A stretch of DNA of 64,000 bases, taken from Kalmusia sp. IMI 367209. Lineage: Eukaryota > Ascomycota > Dothideomycetes > Pleosporales > Didymosphaeriaceae. The DNA is taken from assembly GCA_027946365.1 (NCBI GenBank), contig JAPEUQ010000001.1:558001-622000 (forward strand). Direction: 5' to 3'. Numbering within the stretch: the first letter of the stretch is position 1; the number at the start of each line of letters is the position of its first letter. A program made the position numbers and the translations under genes. Shown here piece by piece: positions 24,776 to 36,100 of the stretch. Below the pieces are notes generated by a model. The model did not search any database. It worked only from the letters and a program-made list of their open reading frames with translations, and was not told the DNA's origin.

Positions 24776-26553
24776 TCACTCACCTTTCCAGCCTTCAACA
24801 AGCACGACAGGGCCCTTATAGTACTTCCTAGCGCGCATAAAGTAGTCTAGCATGCTAAGGACTGCAACACCAACAAACATGACGGACGCCCAATTGAATG
24901 ACTCGAGGTCGAAGCTTGGGCTTTCGGGCCAAAAACACCAGAAGAAGGCGTGGGTGGCATAGAGGACACCACCGATGTTAACAAGGACCCCCCATTTGCC
25001 GAGTGACCAGGCACAGACTGGAAGGGTTGCGGGTGCTGTGATACGACGATAGAGGACGCATCCAATAGAGAAGCAGTAAGTAATCATAAGAGACACAACA
25101 TTTAGGGAGATAACTGCAGTGTTCTTAGCCTGTCTCTCTTGAAACATACAGTATGACTTACTAGCATTGAAAGCGGTGTCCGATCCAATGTTAATGAGAG
25201 AAAGGAGGATAGTGATAAGACAAGTGAAAGTAACAGAGTTGGCAGGGTTATCAAGCTTTTTGTCAACCTTGCCAATCCAATCACTAAATGGTAGACCATG
25301 GTCACGGGCGAAAGCCCATGTTTGACGGGATGTTGATAAGTTATACGTCAGGGTCCCAGCGAAGATAAGGATAGTAGGAATAGCGTTCAGCGCCACAACA
25401 CCACCAGCACCAACAGCCTGGGAGAAGACCCAGATATGAGGGTATCCGGAAGGATCGTTTAACGCAGCGTCAAGGTCGGTGATCATAAACATGTAACTGA
25501 TTAGGAAGGCGAGACCAATGACACCGTTCAATAGGTAGGCGTTAATCATGGCTTTGGGAACAGTTTTTCCAGCATCCTTAACTTCTTCGGCCAAGTGAGC
25601 AACACCATCAGAGCCTGCATTAATATCAGTACTATCATATGCTTGCGAATGCGTTATTACTCACAAATACACGCGTAGATGGCGGATATTTGACCAACCA
25701 TCAGCGCTAGACCTGTCGAATTCCAGCCGCCACCATTAATAATCTGGGTGAAGGTAACCTCAGCGGAACTCCTGGGGTTCAGGGTCCAGAAGATGATGAT
25801 GATAACAAGGAAGCCGAAGACGTGAACCATCAGCATGACGTTCTGAAACAGAGGCATAGCTTTGGAGCCGTAAACGTTTAATGCCCATACCAGAATAGTG
25901 ACAGCAATTACTATGAGTGTGCCCTGCCAGTTGGTAGCTGCGTAATTGGGGTATATGATAGTGACCGAGGACTGGATCAAGGTTCCAACCAGGAAGGGTC
26001 CGGATGCTGTACCCGCCTGCCACGAGAGTGTCGACATCCATCCAGTGAAATACGACAGAGACCTCTGAATTGACGCGGGAGCGAATTCGGACACCCAGTG
26101 GTATTGACCACCAGCAGTTGGTGCCATGGAGGCCATCTCTGCCAGTGAAAGCATCACCATGCTGAAGCCAAACCATGTCCAGACAAAACTCCAGATCAGA
26201 CCTGCTGGACCACCATCGACGAGGCCTTGGTAGGTCGCACTGTTCTGCAGTGTCAGCATCAATTCCATAAACTTTTCGTAAGGCGCACCAGAAACTCACG
26301 TCAAAAGAACTTCCCATACACCCTGGAGAATGACTGTAAATGCGAGCGCTGATAATGGGCGATAACTCCTTCTCAACTCTTGAATTTTTCCCATACGAAG
26401 CATGTCGCGGTTGTCGGCCCTTGTGTGGCCTTGAATGGAGCTGTGGTATTCATCGCCATTCTCTGCATACTCCAAGCTGTCCTGGTGACGATGCGATGTC
26501 GACCGGGCTTCTTTGAGCACGTCGGCCGGGCTGCCATACGAGGAAACCATCAT
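24776..26553 (-). CDS. Amino-acid/GABA/choline-type permease (APC superfamily)
   Basis: Four exons: 26553..26300, 26239..25665, 25614..25162, 25113..24776, giving 539 residues. All three introns (60, 50 and 48 nt) are GT-AG. Signature features in order: cytosolic N-terminus with RMGKIQELRR near 53-62, first membrane segment from PLSALAFTVILQG (about 66-85), EMASMAPTAGGQYHWVSEF near 119-137, SDGVAHLAEEVKDAGKTVP near 278-296, FAFARD-like WAFARDHGLPF, INIGSD, then CVLYRR and a C-terminal GPVVLVEG. About 12 hydrophobic segments. Known role of the family: proton-coupled uptake of amino acids, GABA or choline across plasma or internal membranes; the substrate cannot be read from sequence. Start: the ATG at 26553 is the first in frame after upstream non-ATG codons. 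The 48-nt third intron is a multiple of three without a stop, so retention would add 16 residues inside FNA|IISLN. No damage seen. Confidence 0.92.
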
Positions 26554-27561
26554 CGAGGCACTCAAAGCGCACAAATACTAAAGAACGCCACGAGTTGAAG
26601 CAAGGAATGAAGAAGGAATGACACGTTTGGCGGATTTCGAGCGTGAAAGTCAGATGAACGCCACGAATAGAAGAAATGAGGGAACGAAATGTTTGGTGGA
26701 ATTCATGTGTTAAAGTTCAGAGAAGAGAGGGCTAGGGTTCCTTGAGGCGCTGCTGTCATCATCCAATGAAATTCCACGAGCCGAGTGATAGGAGGTACTA
26801 GGGCGGACGCGGCGACTGCCCGAGCCGCGACCCAATCGATCCTGCAGCCCGCTAACCATTGCTCTGGGACTAGATCCTTGGTATGATCCAAGCTGAAGAG
26901 TCGAGGCTCACGCCGTAGTCGCCTACATGCCGTGTCATGTGCGTTCCGTGTTCTGTGCATGCCGTGTCGTGTACCTGCACCACTACAGCAGAGACGGATC
27001 AGCGTCTGGACCTCAGTGCAATTTTTCCGTCGGTGGGGTCGATCTACGATATACTTGTAGCCGTTGCTAACGCGATTCCTCTCGGCAAATCTTCCCAGGG
27101 CCAGCGACTGCGAGGAGAGCAGCAATCGCTTAGGAAACGGACTATGCGCCGCTAACGTACCTCGCTTGGGGGTCGCAGCATGCGATCCGACATTAGAGGT
27201 TTCATTGTATATTTCGCCGAGGGAGCAGGCATAAAGCGGACAGCATACCTTGTTCGACGCTAGATCGTGTCGTGATGACCACCGTTCAGCCTCTTCATAC
27301 GCGATTGACGAATGATTTGCAACCGCTCGCGTGCTCCGATCAGATGTCGCTTGAAGATTGATTGTTAGCGTCGCCCTGCGCTGGGATTGGCATAGCGGAC
27401 ATGTGCTACAAGGGACCAAGAGGTAGTGGAGCTGCTACCGCTCGCAGACCAGAGTGTTTCCGTCAGACTTCGTTTTCGAGCCTCTAAGACTCTCATTCTC
27501 TCCGTCGCCGGCCGATGAAAGTTTATTGTTCTGCTAACACTTCTCGTGCTCTTCATCAGCT
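26554..27561. promoter_or_regulatory. Divergent intergenic region between permease and 7-TM gene
   Basis: About 1 kb between two head-to-head genes, so it should carry both promoters. A 238-codon minus frame (26703-27419) crosses it but begins at a TTG, is rich in Arg/Ser/Thr without domain features, and would occupy the promoters; I treat it as chance. An imperfect direct repeat lies next to the permease start. Confidence 0.5.
26583..26716. repeat. Imperfect direct repeat, about 65 bp x 2, near the permease start
   Basis: Copy 1 (26583-26650) and copy 2 (26656-26716) both begin GAACGCCACGA and both contain AAGGAATGA/AAATGAGG, then a GTTTGGCGGA/GTTTGGTGGA block and a final GTGAAAGT/GTTAAAGT. 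It lies 30 bp upstream of the permease ATG, probably in its 5' leader or core promoter. Confidence 0.7.
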
Positions 27562-28971
27562 ATGGCTGAATATGTCACTCCAGCACCCTTCAAAATCACA
27601 GACGACGACAAGCGTGGTCTTATTGTTGTCACTGCCGCATATACTGTGGCATTCGTTTGGGTGTGTTTTATCATACGAGTATGGCTGCGATTGCAAGTCA
27701 AAGATTGGAAGGCTGAAGATTGCTTCCTGGGAGCCGCGACCGTGAGTCTAATGTCAAATAAGTGGTTGCGGCATAGCTGATTCTTCGCATAGTTCATGAA
27801 CACACTGCAGACTGGACTTGTGTTCCACCTTGTCAGCTTAGGTTTGGGTGGTCCTCAAGAAGAGATCCCTCTGCATCGACTCGCGGAAATTGGGAAGGTG
27901 CGTCAAGTTCGCACAAAATTACGGTTGAAGCATTGTCTAAAATCTTTAACAGCACGGTTTTGCGTCACAGATCTTCTACATCCTCACGTTATGGGCTACG
28001 AAGACCTCTGTCTTATTCCTCTACAAGCGCCTGTCGCCCAGCGGTGGACACAAAGTCGCAACTTCGATGATGCTAGCATCATCTGCTATATGGGCACTTT
28101 TAGCAATAATCCTCATATGTGTTCCATGCAATCCCACCCAATTCTTCGCCAATAGAGCAAGTGAATGCATTGGCATCGTAAGAAGATACTACCCTTGGGG
28201 ATCTTGACCACCGACAGCTGACTCGCGTCGCAGTGGCCAAAATGGCAGGCTATTACCGCGCTTGATATTGTTATCGAAGGGTGCATCTTCATCATCGCAG
28301 TTCATCTCGTTTGGCCACTTCGCATGCGATGGAAAGCCAAATTGATGGTCCTCTTCGCTTTCTCTGCACAACTACCCATTATCATGATCGCGGCACTGCG
28401 ATTGCACTACTTCCACGCAGCAATCGCCGATTCGAACTTTACACACGCTAGCAGCTTTTATTTGGTAGCCAATCAGTGGCAGATGAGCTACGCCATCATC
28501 TCCCTGATGCTTATCGGCATGGGTCCATTTTTACGGCCTTTCAATGAGGATCTACAGACGAGCTACATAGCAAAACGGTACGTAAGACATGGCGATATTA
28601 CTGTGTCTCGATCTGGAGGATCCCAGCTGCGTAGCTATGAAATGAAACGACTCGACGGAACTGAAGTATCGGCACAAGTGAGAGTGACCATGACCAACAG
28701 CCGTTCACGGAACGAGCCGAAAGCGCCTTCACCAGGTTCAGGTCGAATTTCGCCAACGTCGCAGACTTCTATCATTCGATCGACAGAACCGCCTACATTT
28801 CGTCCACAGCACGAAGGGTTGAGACACGATGCCGAGGTCTGGCATGACAACCGCACATCGAGTGTACAAGACACAGATGATGTTTTCAAATATACAAGCG
28901 ATGAGACTCGACTGGTTATTACTAAAAGGACTGAGATGAAGGTGGAGACCGCGAGTATAGCTAAAGAATAA
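27562..28971 (+). CDS. Seven-TM rhodopsin-fold fungal membrane protein (PTH11-like)
   Basis: Four exons, 27562..27741, 27793..27897, 27953..28177 and 28234..28971, all phase 0, introns of 51, 55 and 56 nt with GT-AG ends. Product 415 residues. Seven hydrophobic segments lie near residues 18-38, 52-76, 101-120, 132-152, 176-199, 206-228 and 253-270. Family hallmarks: IRVWLRL after TM1, LAEIGK before TM3, VPCNPTQFF after TM4, WPKWQAITALDI entering TM5, and FLRPF after TM7. The C-terminal tail of about 140 residues is Ser/Thr/Arg-rich and probably cytosolic. Known for the family: large in filamentous ascomycetes, with PTH11 a surface-sensing receptor in Magnaporthe; most members lack known ligands. 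No N-terminal CFEM domain is present. Start chosen as the ATG at 27562, in frame with FKITDDDKRG. Function beyond membrane receptor-like fold is inference. Confidence 0.85.
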
Positions 28972-29353
28972 TCCACGAGCTATATGAACAACTAGATATC
29001 ATGGTAAAAATATACATGGTAACTTATAGTTCAAGGTGACTACTTACCCCTCTTTGGTAGTCTTATTTATTTTTCAATAATTATATATACTGAGCAGAGA
29101 GACTTCCATTTAAAAGCTTATAGTATAATAAAGTCAGTTGAACTAGCCTGATTTAATGCAGGATGCTAGCCCCATAATAGCTCGCCACCATAAGGCCTAG
29201 GCGGGTCCATGGCTAACCTAGATTAAGAACTGCCTAAACTAGTAACGCACCTTGTTAGACTCGCAGACTACCTCAATTAAAACATCTACCATACCTATCT
29301 CACATGTTCCACGCTTCGTTCTCTTTTGCTCAGTGCCCTCGATACTGCGCACT
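28972..29353. other. Intergenic region before the HET pseudogene
   Basis: About 380 bp, becoming AT-richer at 28,990-29,150. It should contain the 3' end of the 7-TM gene transcript and the HET promoter. No further gene or RNA seen. Confidence 0.4.
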
Positions 29354-32070
29354 ATGACCAGGTGGCATAAACCCTCTTGTCGGTCACCAGATGTCGTTGT
29401 CGATGCTGGCAACCGCCTGAATTGTCAATCATGTGGGAACGAGTGTCCCGCACTAGAGGAATTGCTTCAACTTGCCCAGTATACTTCTCCTTCTCCGAAT
29501 TTGGGAATACCACGCGATGAGATCGCAGGGCATTTGAATCTACAATGGCCCAGCAGCGTCCCTTATACAGGTGATCAAGCTGGCTCGCACAATCTAGGGG
29601 AAACTTCCATCAAGACCGCTAGCACATCACCTGAAATCTACACGCGCGCCTTGGGAGCGGACGAATTTCGCTTAGTATACCTAAGTGCCGTTTCACAAGA
29701 CGATCGTCTCATCCATCTTGGACTCGAGACGTATTCCCATGACGTCCGTCCAGAATACGAAACCGTATCATATACTTGGGGCGGAGAAGATAATGATTAT
29801 TCGTTATCGTGTCCTATCTACATTGGGCCATACTGGGATGTCCTTTTGCAGACAAAGAACTGTCATGCCCTACTAAAGTTCGTAACACCGTGGAGAGGAG
29901 TGAGAATGTTGTGGGGTATGTATAGATACAAGTTTCCCTCTACCACTGCAGAATATTAATGTTTCCTATAGTGGATGCCATATGTATTGACCAGAGTAAT
30001 GTCGAGGAAAGAGAAGCACAGGTCGCAAAAATGGGACGAATCTACGATGAAAGCTCGAGGGTCCTTGTGTACCTAGGGCCTGACATCGTCAGTAAAACTC
30101 AAAAGTTTCCTACTTATAAGACCCTGTATGATCTCGCAGATGCGTCCTCAATTTTGAGTCCGTTTCCTCGAGTTCATCCGTTACACGATAATCCACCTGA
30201 TCTACACCAACTCCTTAGACGGAAATACTTCAGTCGGATATGGGTAGTACAGGAGCTTATCCTCTCTGACAAGATAGTCTTCAATTTGGGAGACACGGAA
30301 TATCGCGCGGATCCTCAAATCATGTCAGAACTTAACAATTTTGCATGGGACAAGAGTGCTGCACCGTGGGTGTGACACATTGCTTCGAAAAGCTTTCCAA
30401 AAGATCGTGTCAAGGGCTTTGATAGCTTGATTAAACTCACAGCAAATTGTCAAGCTACAGATCCAAGAGATTTGCTGTTTGGCACCCGTGGTCTTCTCGA
30501 CAATGACACGGAGAAAGATTTATTTCCTACTAATTATTCCCTGTCATTCCAACAGTTCTACATCGGCCTTCATGCACATTGGCTTCTCAATGTCAAAGAC
30601 TGGTCCGTACTTCTGTCGGCAGGAATCTCGAATAAGGAGGGAACTTCGTCGACACCCTCGTGGATGCCAGACATCTCCAATCCAGGCCTTTGGCCCATGC
30701 ATCTTGCAGGCCACACTCGGGAACATGATCTCTTGCTCAGCTTAGAAGACATCGAACGTTCCAAGGATAACGCAAAGGTAACCTTCCATCGAATTAACAT
30801 GCCAAGAACTCGTGGGGATGAATCAGTACTCACCCCGATCAATGGGCTCATTTATCGTGATACTGGTGCGCTGTCTCTCACTGCAATCTTTGTTCTGCGG
30901 TTTGAACGTGCCCCGAGACTAGTCGGTTAGTTTGGGAAGACGAACATATATTGTCTCGATAGCCAAGACGCAGACGCCTCGGTCGACAAGACGGATCTCC
31001 GCCTCCTATTGCTCTCTACGCTTCCTTTACACGAGATTGTTACGCCTCATTTAGATCACCTTTATATGTCAGACTCTTCTGCCGCATGGAATGATAAATA
31101 TGGTTACCACTTTATGATCCTCCGTGCTGACACCGCCGACGACCACCCGACCGATTATCAACTCATGTCTTCCGACGTCTTTATGATGGAAGGGTCTTTG
31201 TACAAGCCTGGACAGGCGGCTTCCTCGCCTCCAGAGCATGATACCAAAGCGACCCACCTGACCGTAGGCTGGATGCGAAAAAGTGTGGCTGAGATGATTT
31301 CAGACATCTGTGCCGTACGACAGTACATCAGATTGCATATATCTTCGGAGCTTCATTTGACATTGAAAAGACATGCCCCCGCATTGTAGCTGCGCGCACC
31401 CTGGCAGCAGATATTTCCTTGGGTTGCAGACGAAAACCTTTTGCGCAATGTTTTCGCAACTTTGAGCAAAAATCTTTGTGTGAACCGAGAGCAGCGTTAT
31501 CGTATGGATGAAGATCAATTCGTCAAGGATGCATTCTTGGCGTGTGTGTCTTTCCGAAACGAGCACGAGGTTAGTGACGGCGAACTTATAATTAAGTTTG
31601 ATCGTGAGCAATGGACAAGATGCGGAGGGTTTTATATTCCCTTGGACTTCGATAACTGGTCCATGATGCTTACAAGTACCAAAGCCCGCCATCCTTTCTA
31701 TCGTCAATTTGTTGGCCGTGGCCATAGCCGTGTCTATGGTCGTGGCCGTGGCCGTGGTCTTTCGAATCTATTAGAGTCGCATGAAGTAGGAATCGATACA
31801 ATCCGTGCCCACTATGCACAACTGATCTGGAAATGGAAATGGGAGAGTAGTACCACCTGGCAGCCTTGCGCAAGGAATTCCCAGCCGCAACCAGGGGGCT
31901 TCTCTGGGGACAACCCGAGATTGTGGGTAACTACGCCAATCTCAGGTGTTGTTCGATTCCTGAAAAAGGAACTCGATTTCACGGTGCGCATGCTTTCAAG
32001 CCTAAGAAATTCATACAGTCCAGAAGTCGATACGGATTCTATAGTGGAGATGCTTAATCTTGGACCATAG
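29354..32070 (+). pseudogene. HET-domain (heterokaryon incompatibility) protein, three in-frame stops
   Basis: Exon 1 29354..29915, intron 29916..29971 (56 nt, GTATGT..TATAG), exon 2 29972..32070. The splice rebuilds LW|VDAICIDQSN. HET motifs are clear: YETVSYTWGG (residues 135-144), VDAICIDQSNVEEREAQ from 188, VLVYLGP, and KYFSRIWVVQELIL. Near the N-terminus CQSCG sits in a short Cys-containing leader common in large HET proteins. After the intron one frame stays open to 32070 except for TGA at 30373, TAG at 30928 and TAG at 31387. Full length would be 886 residues; the first stop leaves 321. Both TAGs fit CAG-to-TAG, the RIP-type change; the TGA fits either CGA or TGG origin. A GRGRGRG-type run (GGCCGT repeats, 31712-31760) lies in the C-terminal part. 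Known role: HET proteins trigger cell death after non-self fusion. A short unannotated intron over the first stop is possible but has a poor acceptor. Confidence 0.85.
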
Positions 32071-32111
32071 AAAGAGCAGGAGGGAATGATTACTACTAAA
32101 GATGTTGGCGG

Positions 32112-32673
32112 TGTTAGGATCGAAGGTCAGCAAAGACGGGTTACTATTATATAGTAGTTATACTATACTATGAACGATATACCACTCACATAACGAGGTC
32201 TTAGCTGTAAGCCTTCTATTATATAAGGGGCCACTTACCCTAAGTAATCCTCTATGAGGTAGGCTTCAGGAGGTCTGGTGCTAGTCAATTGGGTATAGAC
32301 GAAGCCCGTACTACTTTAACGGATTATATTAAAGCTAACTTTGTCTGGTATCAATCTGGGTAAGAGATAAGTTAATAATTTAAGTTAACTACGAAGGAGA
32401 TAACTATATAGGGAATCCTCTTTATTATATATCCTTCTCTATTTTTAGGTTACCTGTGTTATCTCCTATCTTGGCGGGGAAACCGCGGTAATCTATTATC
32501 TCTATTTCCTATCTTCTTAGTAAGGTAACTATAATAACCGTTACGTGACTATTAAGTCACTAGCCCCGCTATTTAACCTAATAACCTTATTGGGTCTATT
32601 ATATCCTCTATAGATTCGTCTATAATTACCTAGTCTACGTAATTCCTAACTTTATTAATATGCGTTGTTAACA
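32112..32673. mobile_element. Possible solo LTR (TGTTA..TAACA) at the island border
   Basis: The stretch begins TGTTAGGATCGAAGG and ends GTTGTTAACA, so the ends are a TGTTA/TAACA inverted pair, as in many fungal LTRs; length 562 bp. It keeps many CA/TG dinucleotides. I do not find a target duplication (GGCGG against CCTTC) nor a second copy, so this remains tentative. 32,674-32,888 is AT-rich spacer with nothing recognised. Confidence 0.35.
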
Positions 32674-32888
32674 CCTTCTAATAAGGGCTTACAGGGCTAA
32701 GCTTCTAGAGGATAGTAGTAGAGTTAAATATATATAAATTAAAACTATACTAAGATAGAGAGTTGAGAGGAGGCTAGGGTTTCTAGGTCTTATAAGCTAA
32801 GATATCTAGCTAGGGCCCCTTACTAGTTTTAACTAGTTTTAATACTAACTAAAGGATAGATTATATAACTTACTTCTATTTAGGATAG

Positions 32889-33109
32889 TATAACGAGGAT
32901 ATTATAAAGTTACTATAGTATTAAGATATATTATACTAGAATTAATAGGGTCTAGTGCGCTAAGGAAGCTAAGTAAATAAGCTATATAAAATCTATACTA
33001 TATATTTTCTTTAGGAAGTTAAGTATTATTTATTTAATATAACTAGAGTTATCCTTTACTATTAATCCTAGTATAAAGTATATACTATTATCTATAATTA
33101 AATCTTATA
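32889..33109 (+). repeat. Gypsy-1 LTR1 (221 bp)
   Basis: Begins TATAACGAGGATATTATAAAG (TG altered to TA) and ends ATCTTATA. Matches LTR2 and LTR3 over the full length, including ATTAATAGGGTCTAGT. Followed directly by the internal gag region. Confidence 0.82.
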
Positions 33110-36100
33110 TAATAATACTTTAGTTATAATAGTTTAAGGATAGCTCTAAAAGTTATATAAGTAGTAAATAGAAAATAAATTTTATCTATAATCTTTTAGG
33201 ATAATAAAGATACTCTAATCTAATATATAAAAGAAAAATAATATATATATAATTATAGCCCTCCTTTAACGCTAGAAGAGCGCATTTTAGCTATTAAAAG
33301 GAGGTATAATAAACTTCACGCCCTATAATAACTATACGCCCTTAAGGCTAAAATTATAGAACTTAAAAATTTAAATTAAACTCCTAATCTAACTACTTCT
33401 ACTAAGGAGACCGAAATTTAAAATACTAATATATATAAATAAAATATACCTAAAACGTTTCTACTAATACGTAATAAATATATACTTAAACTTAAAGATC
33501 TAGCTAAATATAAGAATAAGAATTTAAAAGAATACTATAAATTCTTTTATTTATATAAGGTAGCGTTTATCTTCTACTATAAGAATTTTTACTAGACGCG
33601 AATAAAGTTATCTAGGTAATATAATACTTAAGAAGTAATTTTAAAAGTTATAGTATATATATTATAAACATATCTTTAAAGTAGAAGGAAAAATACCTAC
33701 CTAGAAATATTTTAAGTAGTATATATTTAATTTACTTTCTAATCTAGTAAATCGTAGTTTAAAAATAGCTATAGTATATATTTAAATTATATAATAAAAG
33801 ATTAAATAGTCTATTCTTTTATAATCTACCTTAATATTATTAAAAATTAACTTACACCCTATACTGAGGAATAAAGGGTATAACACCTTTTCTTAAAATT
33901 AAGATTTAAATTATAGAGGATAATTATTAACTATTATTAAGTATCTACTATAAAAAAAGATTTTATTACATTAAACTTTATACTTAAGTGGAATCTACGC
34001 CATATATTATTAGTATAGAAATAGTATAGCTACTACGTATTAAAGATAAAATATAAGGAGGCTATACTAAATTACTAAATACCTAATAATAAAAGTAAGT
34101 CTCTTAATAAAAGAAATATTATATACTATAGATATAATATAGTTGGCTACTATATAAATAAATACTAAAATAGTAACCTAAATTAAATTTTTATATAAAT
34201 TAATAAGGTGGGAAAAGATTAAGCCTTATTAATAACTTAGAGATAGTAAGATATCTACTAATATATATTCTACTAGATATAAAATATATATATATGTAGC
34301 TAAAAATATAGGCCTAGAATAATAACTTTAAACTATTTTTAATTTATAGACTAATATTAGTCTAATTAGTTAAAGGATTACTATAGAGATAGACTTATAA
34401 TCTATTAAAGGAGCTAAGTTTTTAAAACTAGGATAAATTAGAGTCTAATATTAGAGTATCTATATTATTTATATATTTTAGGTATACTTAATAGATAATA
34501 TAGATATTTAATATTATATAATAACTATAGTCTATAGTATTAATAAAGAAGAGATTCTCTCTTACTAGAAAATTTATTCTTATAAAAGGAGATATCTATC
34601 TTAATTATAGTACTTAAATATAATATTAGAGTTATACTAAAGCTACTATATAACTTATTATTATATAAAACTTAAAAGAAAATTAAGTAAACTAGCTTTA
34701 ATCTATTTCTTCTAGGAGTTCTATAGACTACTAGTATAAGCTTAAAATATTTTATTTATATTAATAAAACGCGTATAACGTAAATACTAAGCCTCCTAAA
34801 TATATTATATAAATATAATAATATATTTAATAAGAAAGTAGTATCTACTTTTTTAAAATTTAAAGAATCTAACTATATAATTCCTATTATAGAGAGAAAG
34901 AAACCTCTCTATAAACCTTTATATAATCTTTTAGCATGTAAGCTTTAAGTACTCTAAGAGTACTTAGAAAATATTCTTAAAAAGAGGTAGATTAAATATA
35001 GTACTAGTTCTACTAGAATATTAATTTTATTTATTCTAAAAAGAATAGAATGTTATAACTTTATATTAACTATAAGAGACTTAATACTATTATTATTAAG
35101 AATTATTATATATTCTTCTTAGTTAGAAAGATATTTAATTACCTATTAGATATATATTACTATACGACCCTAGATCTCTATAATACCTACTATAGGATTT
35201 AGATTTAAGTAGAGAATAAGTGAAAAACGGTATTCTAAACTTAATATAATTATTTTAAATATCTAGTTATATCTTTTAGATTAATAAATATACTTATAAG
35301 TTTTTAGATATATATTAATAAAGTGCTAGTATAGTATCTAGACTATATATATATTATATACCTAAATAATATATTTATTTATACTTATAGTAAGAATATT
35401 ATATTTTATTAGTATATTATAACGCTCTATACTTAAATTATTATAAAAGCTAAGCTTTTTATTAATTTAGAGAAGTATATATTTACTTTAGATAATATAT
35501 ATTTCCTTAGCTTTATTATTAATATATAAGGTATCTACGTAGATTCTACGTATATGGAGATAATAACTAAATAATTATAATTAATAAATATTAAAGAACT
35601 TTAGTTATTTCTAGGATTTATAAATTTCTATTAATATTTTATTAAAGATTATATAAAAGAAACCACTCCTCTATTAGATCTACTAAAGAAAGAATAAGAA
35701 TTCTAGTAGAATATAAAAGCTAAAAGTATCTTTAAAAGATTTAAAAAGTACTTTTAAGTATATCTATTCTATACTACTTTAACCCTACGCTTACTATTTA
35801 ATTAGAGATAGATATATCTATTTTTATAATCTCTAGTATTTTATTATAGTTATTTAAAGATTAGAAATAGTATTTAGTTACTTTTACTTTAAGAAAATTT
35901 TAAGTTATAAAACTTAATTATAAGGTTTATAACTTTAAGCTTCTTACTATTATCTACTATTTTAAATAGTAGATATATTATTTAGATAATACATAGTATA
36001 CTATTTAGATACTAAATAATTATAATAATTTACGTAGTATATATACTATATAGAGACTAAGCCTATAATAAATATATTAAATAATATACCTAGTAGTTTT

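Noticed and set aside
26703..27419. 238-codon minus-strand open frame between the permease and the 7-TM gene
   Set aside because: It starts at TTG, has no domain or membrane pattern, is Arg/Ser/Thr-rich like translated intergenic DNA, and would cover the divergent promoter region.
30370..30414. A 45-nt intron removing the first HET stop
   Set aside because: GTGTGA..CAAG would keep the frame, but the acceptor is AAG instead of YAG and two further stops remain, so a pseudogene is the simpler reading.
24776..32070. A biosynthetic or functional gene cluster in island 2
   Set aside because: A permease, a 7-TM receptor-like protein and a HET pseudogene share no pathway, and no core biosynthetic enzyme is present.
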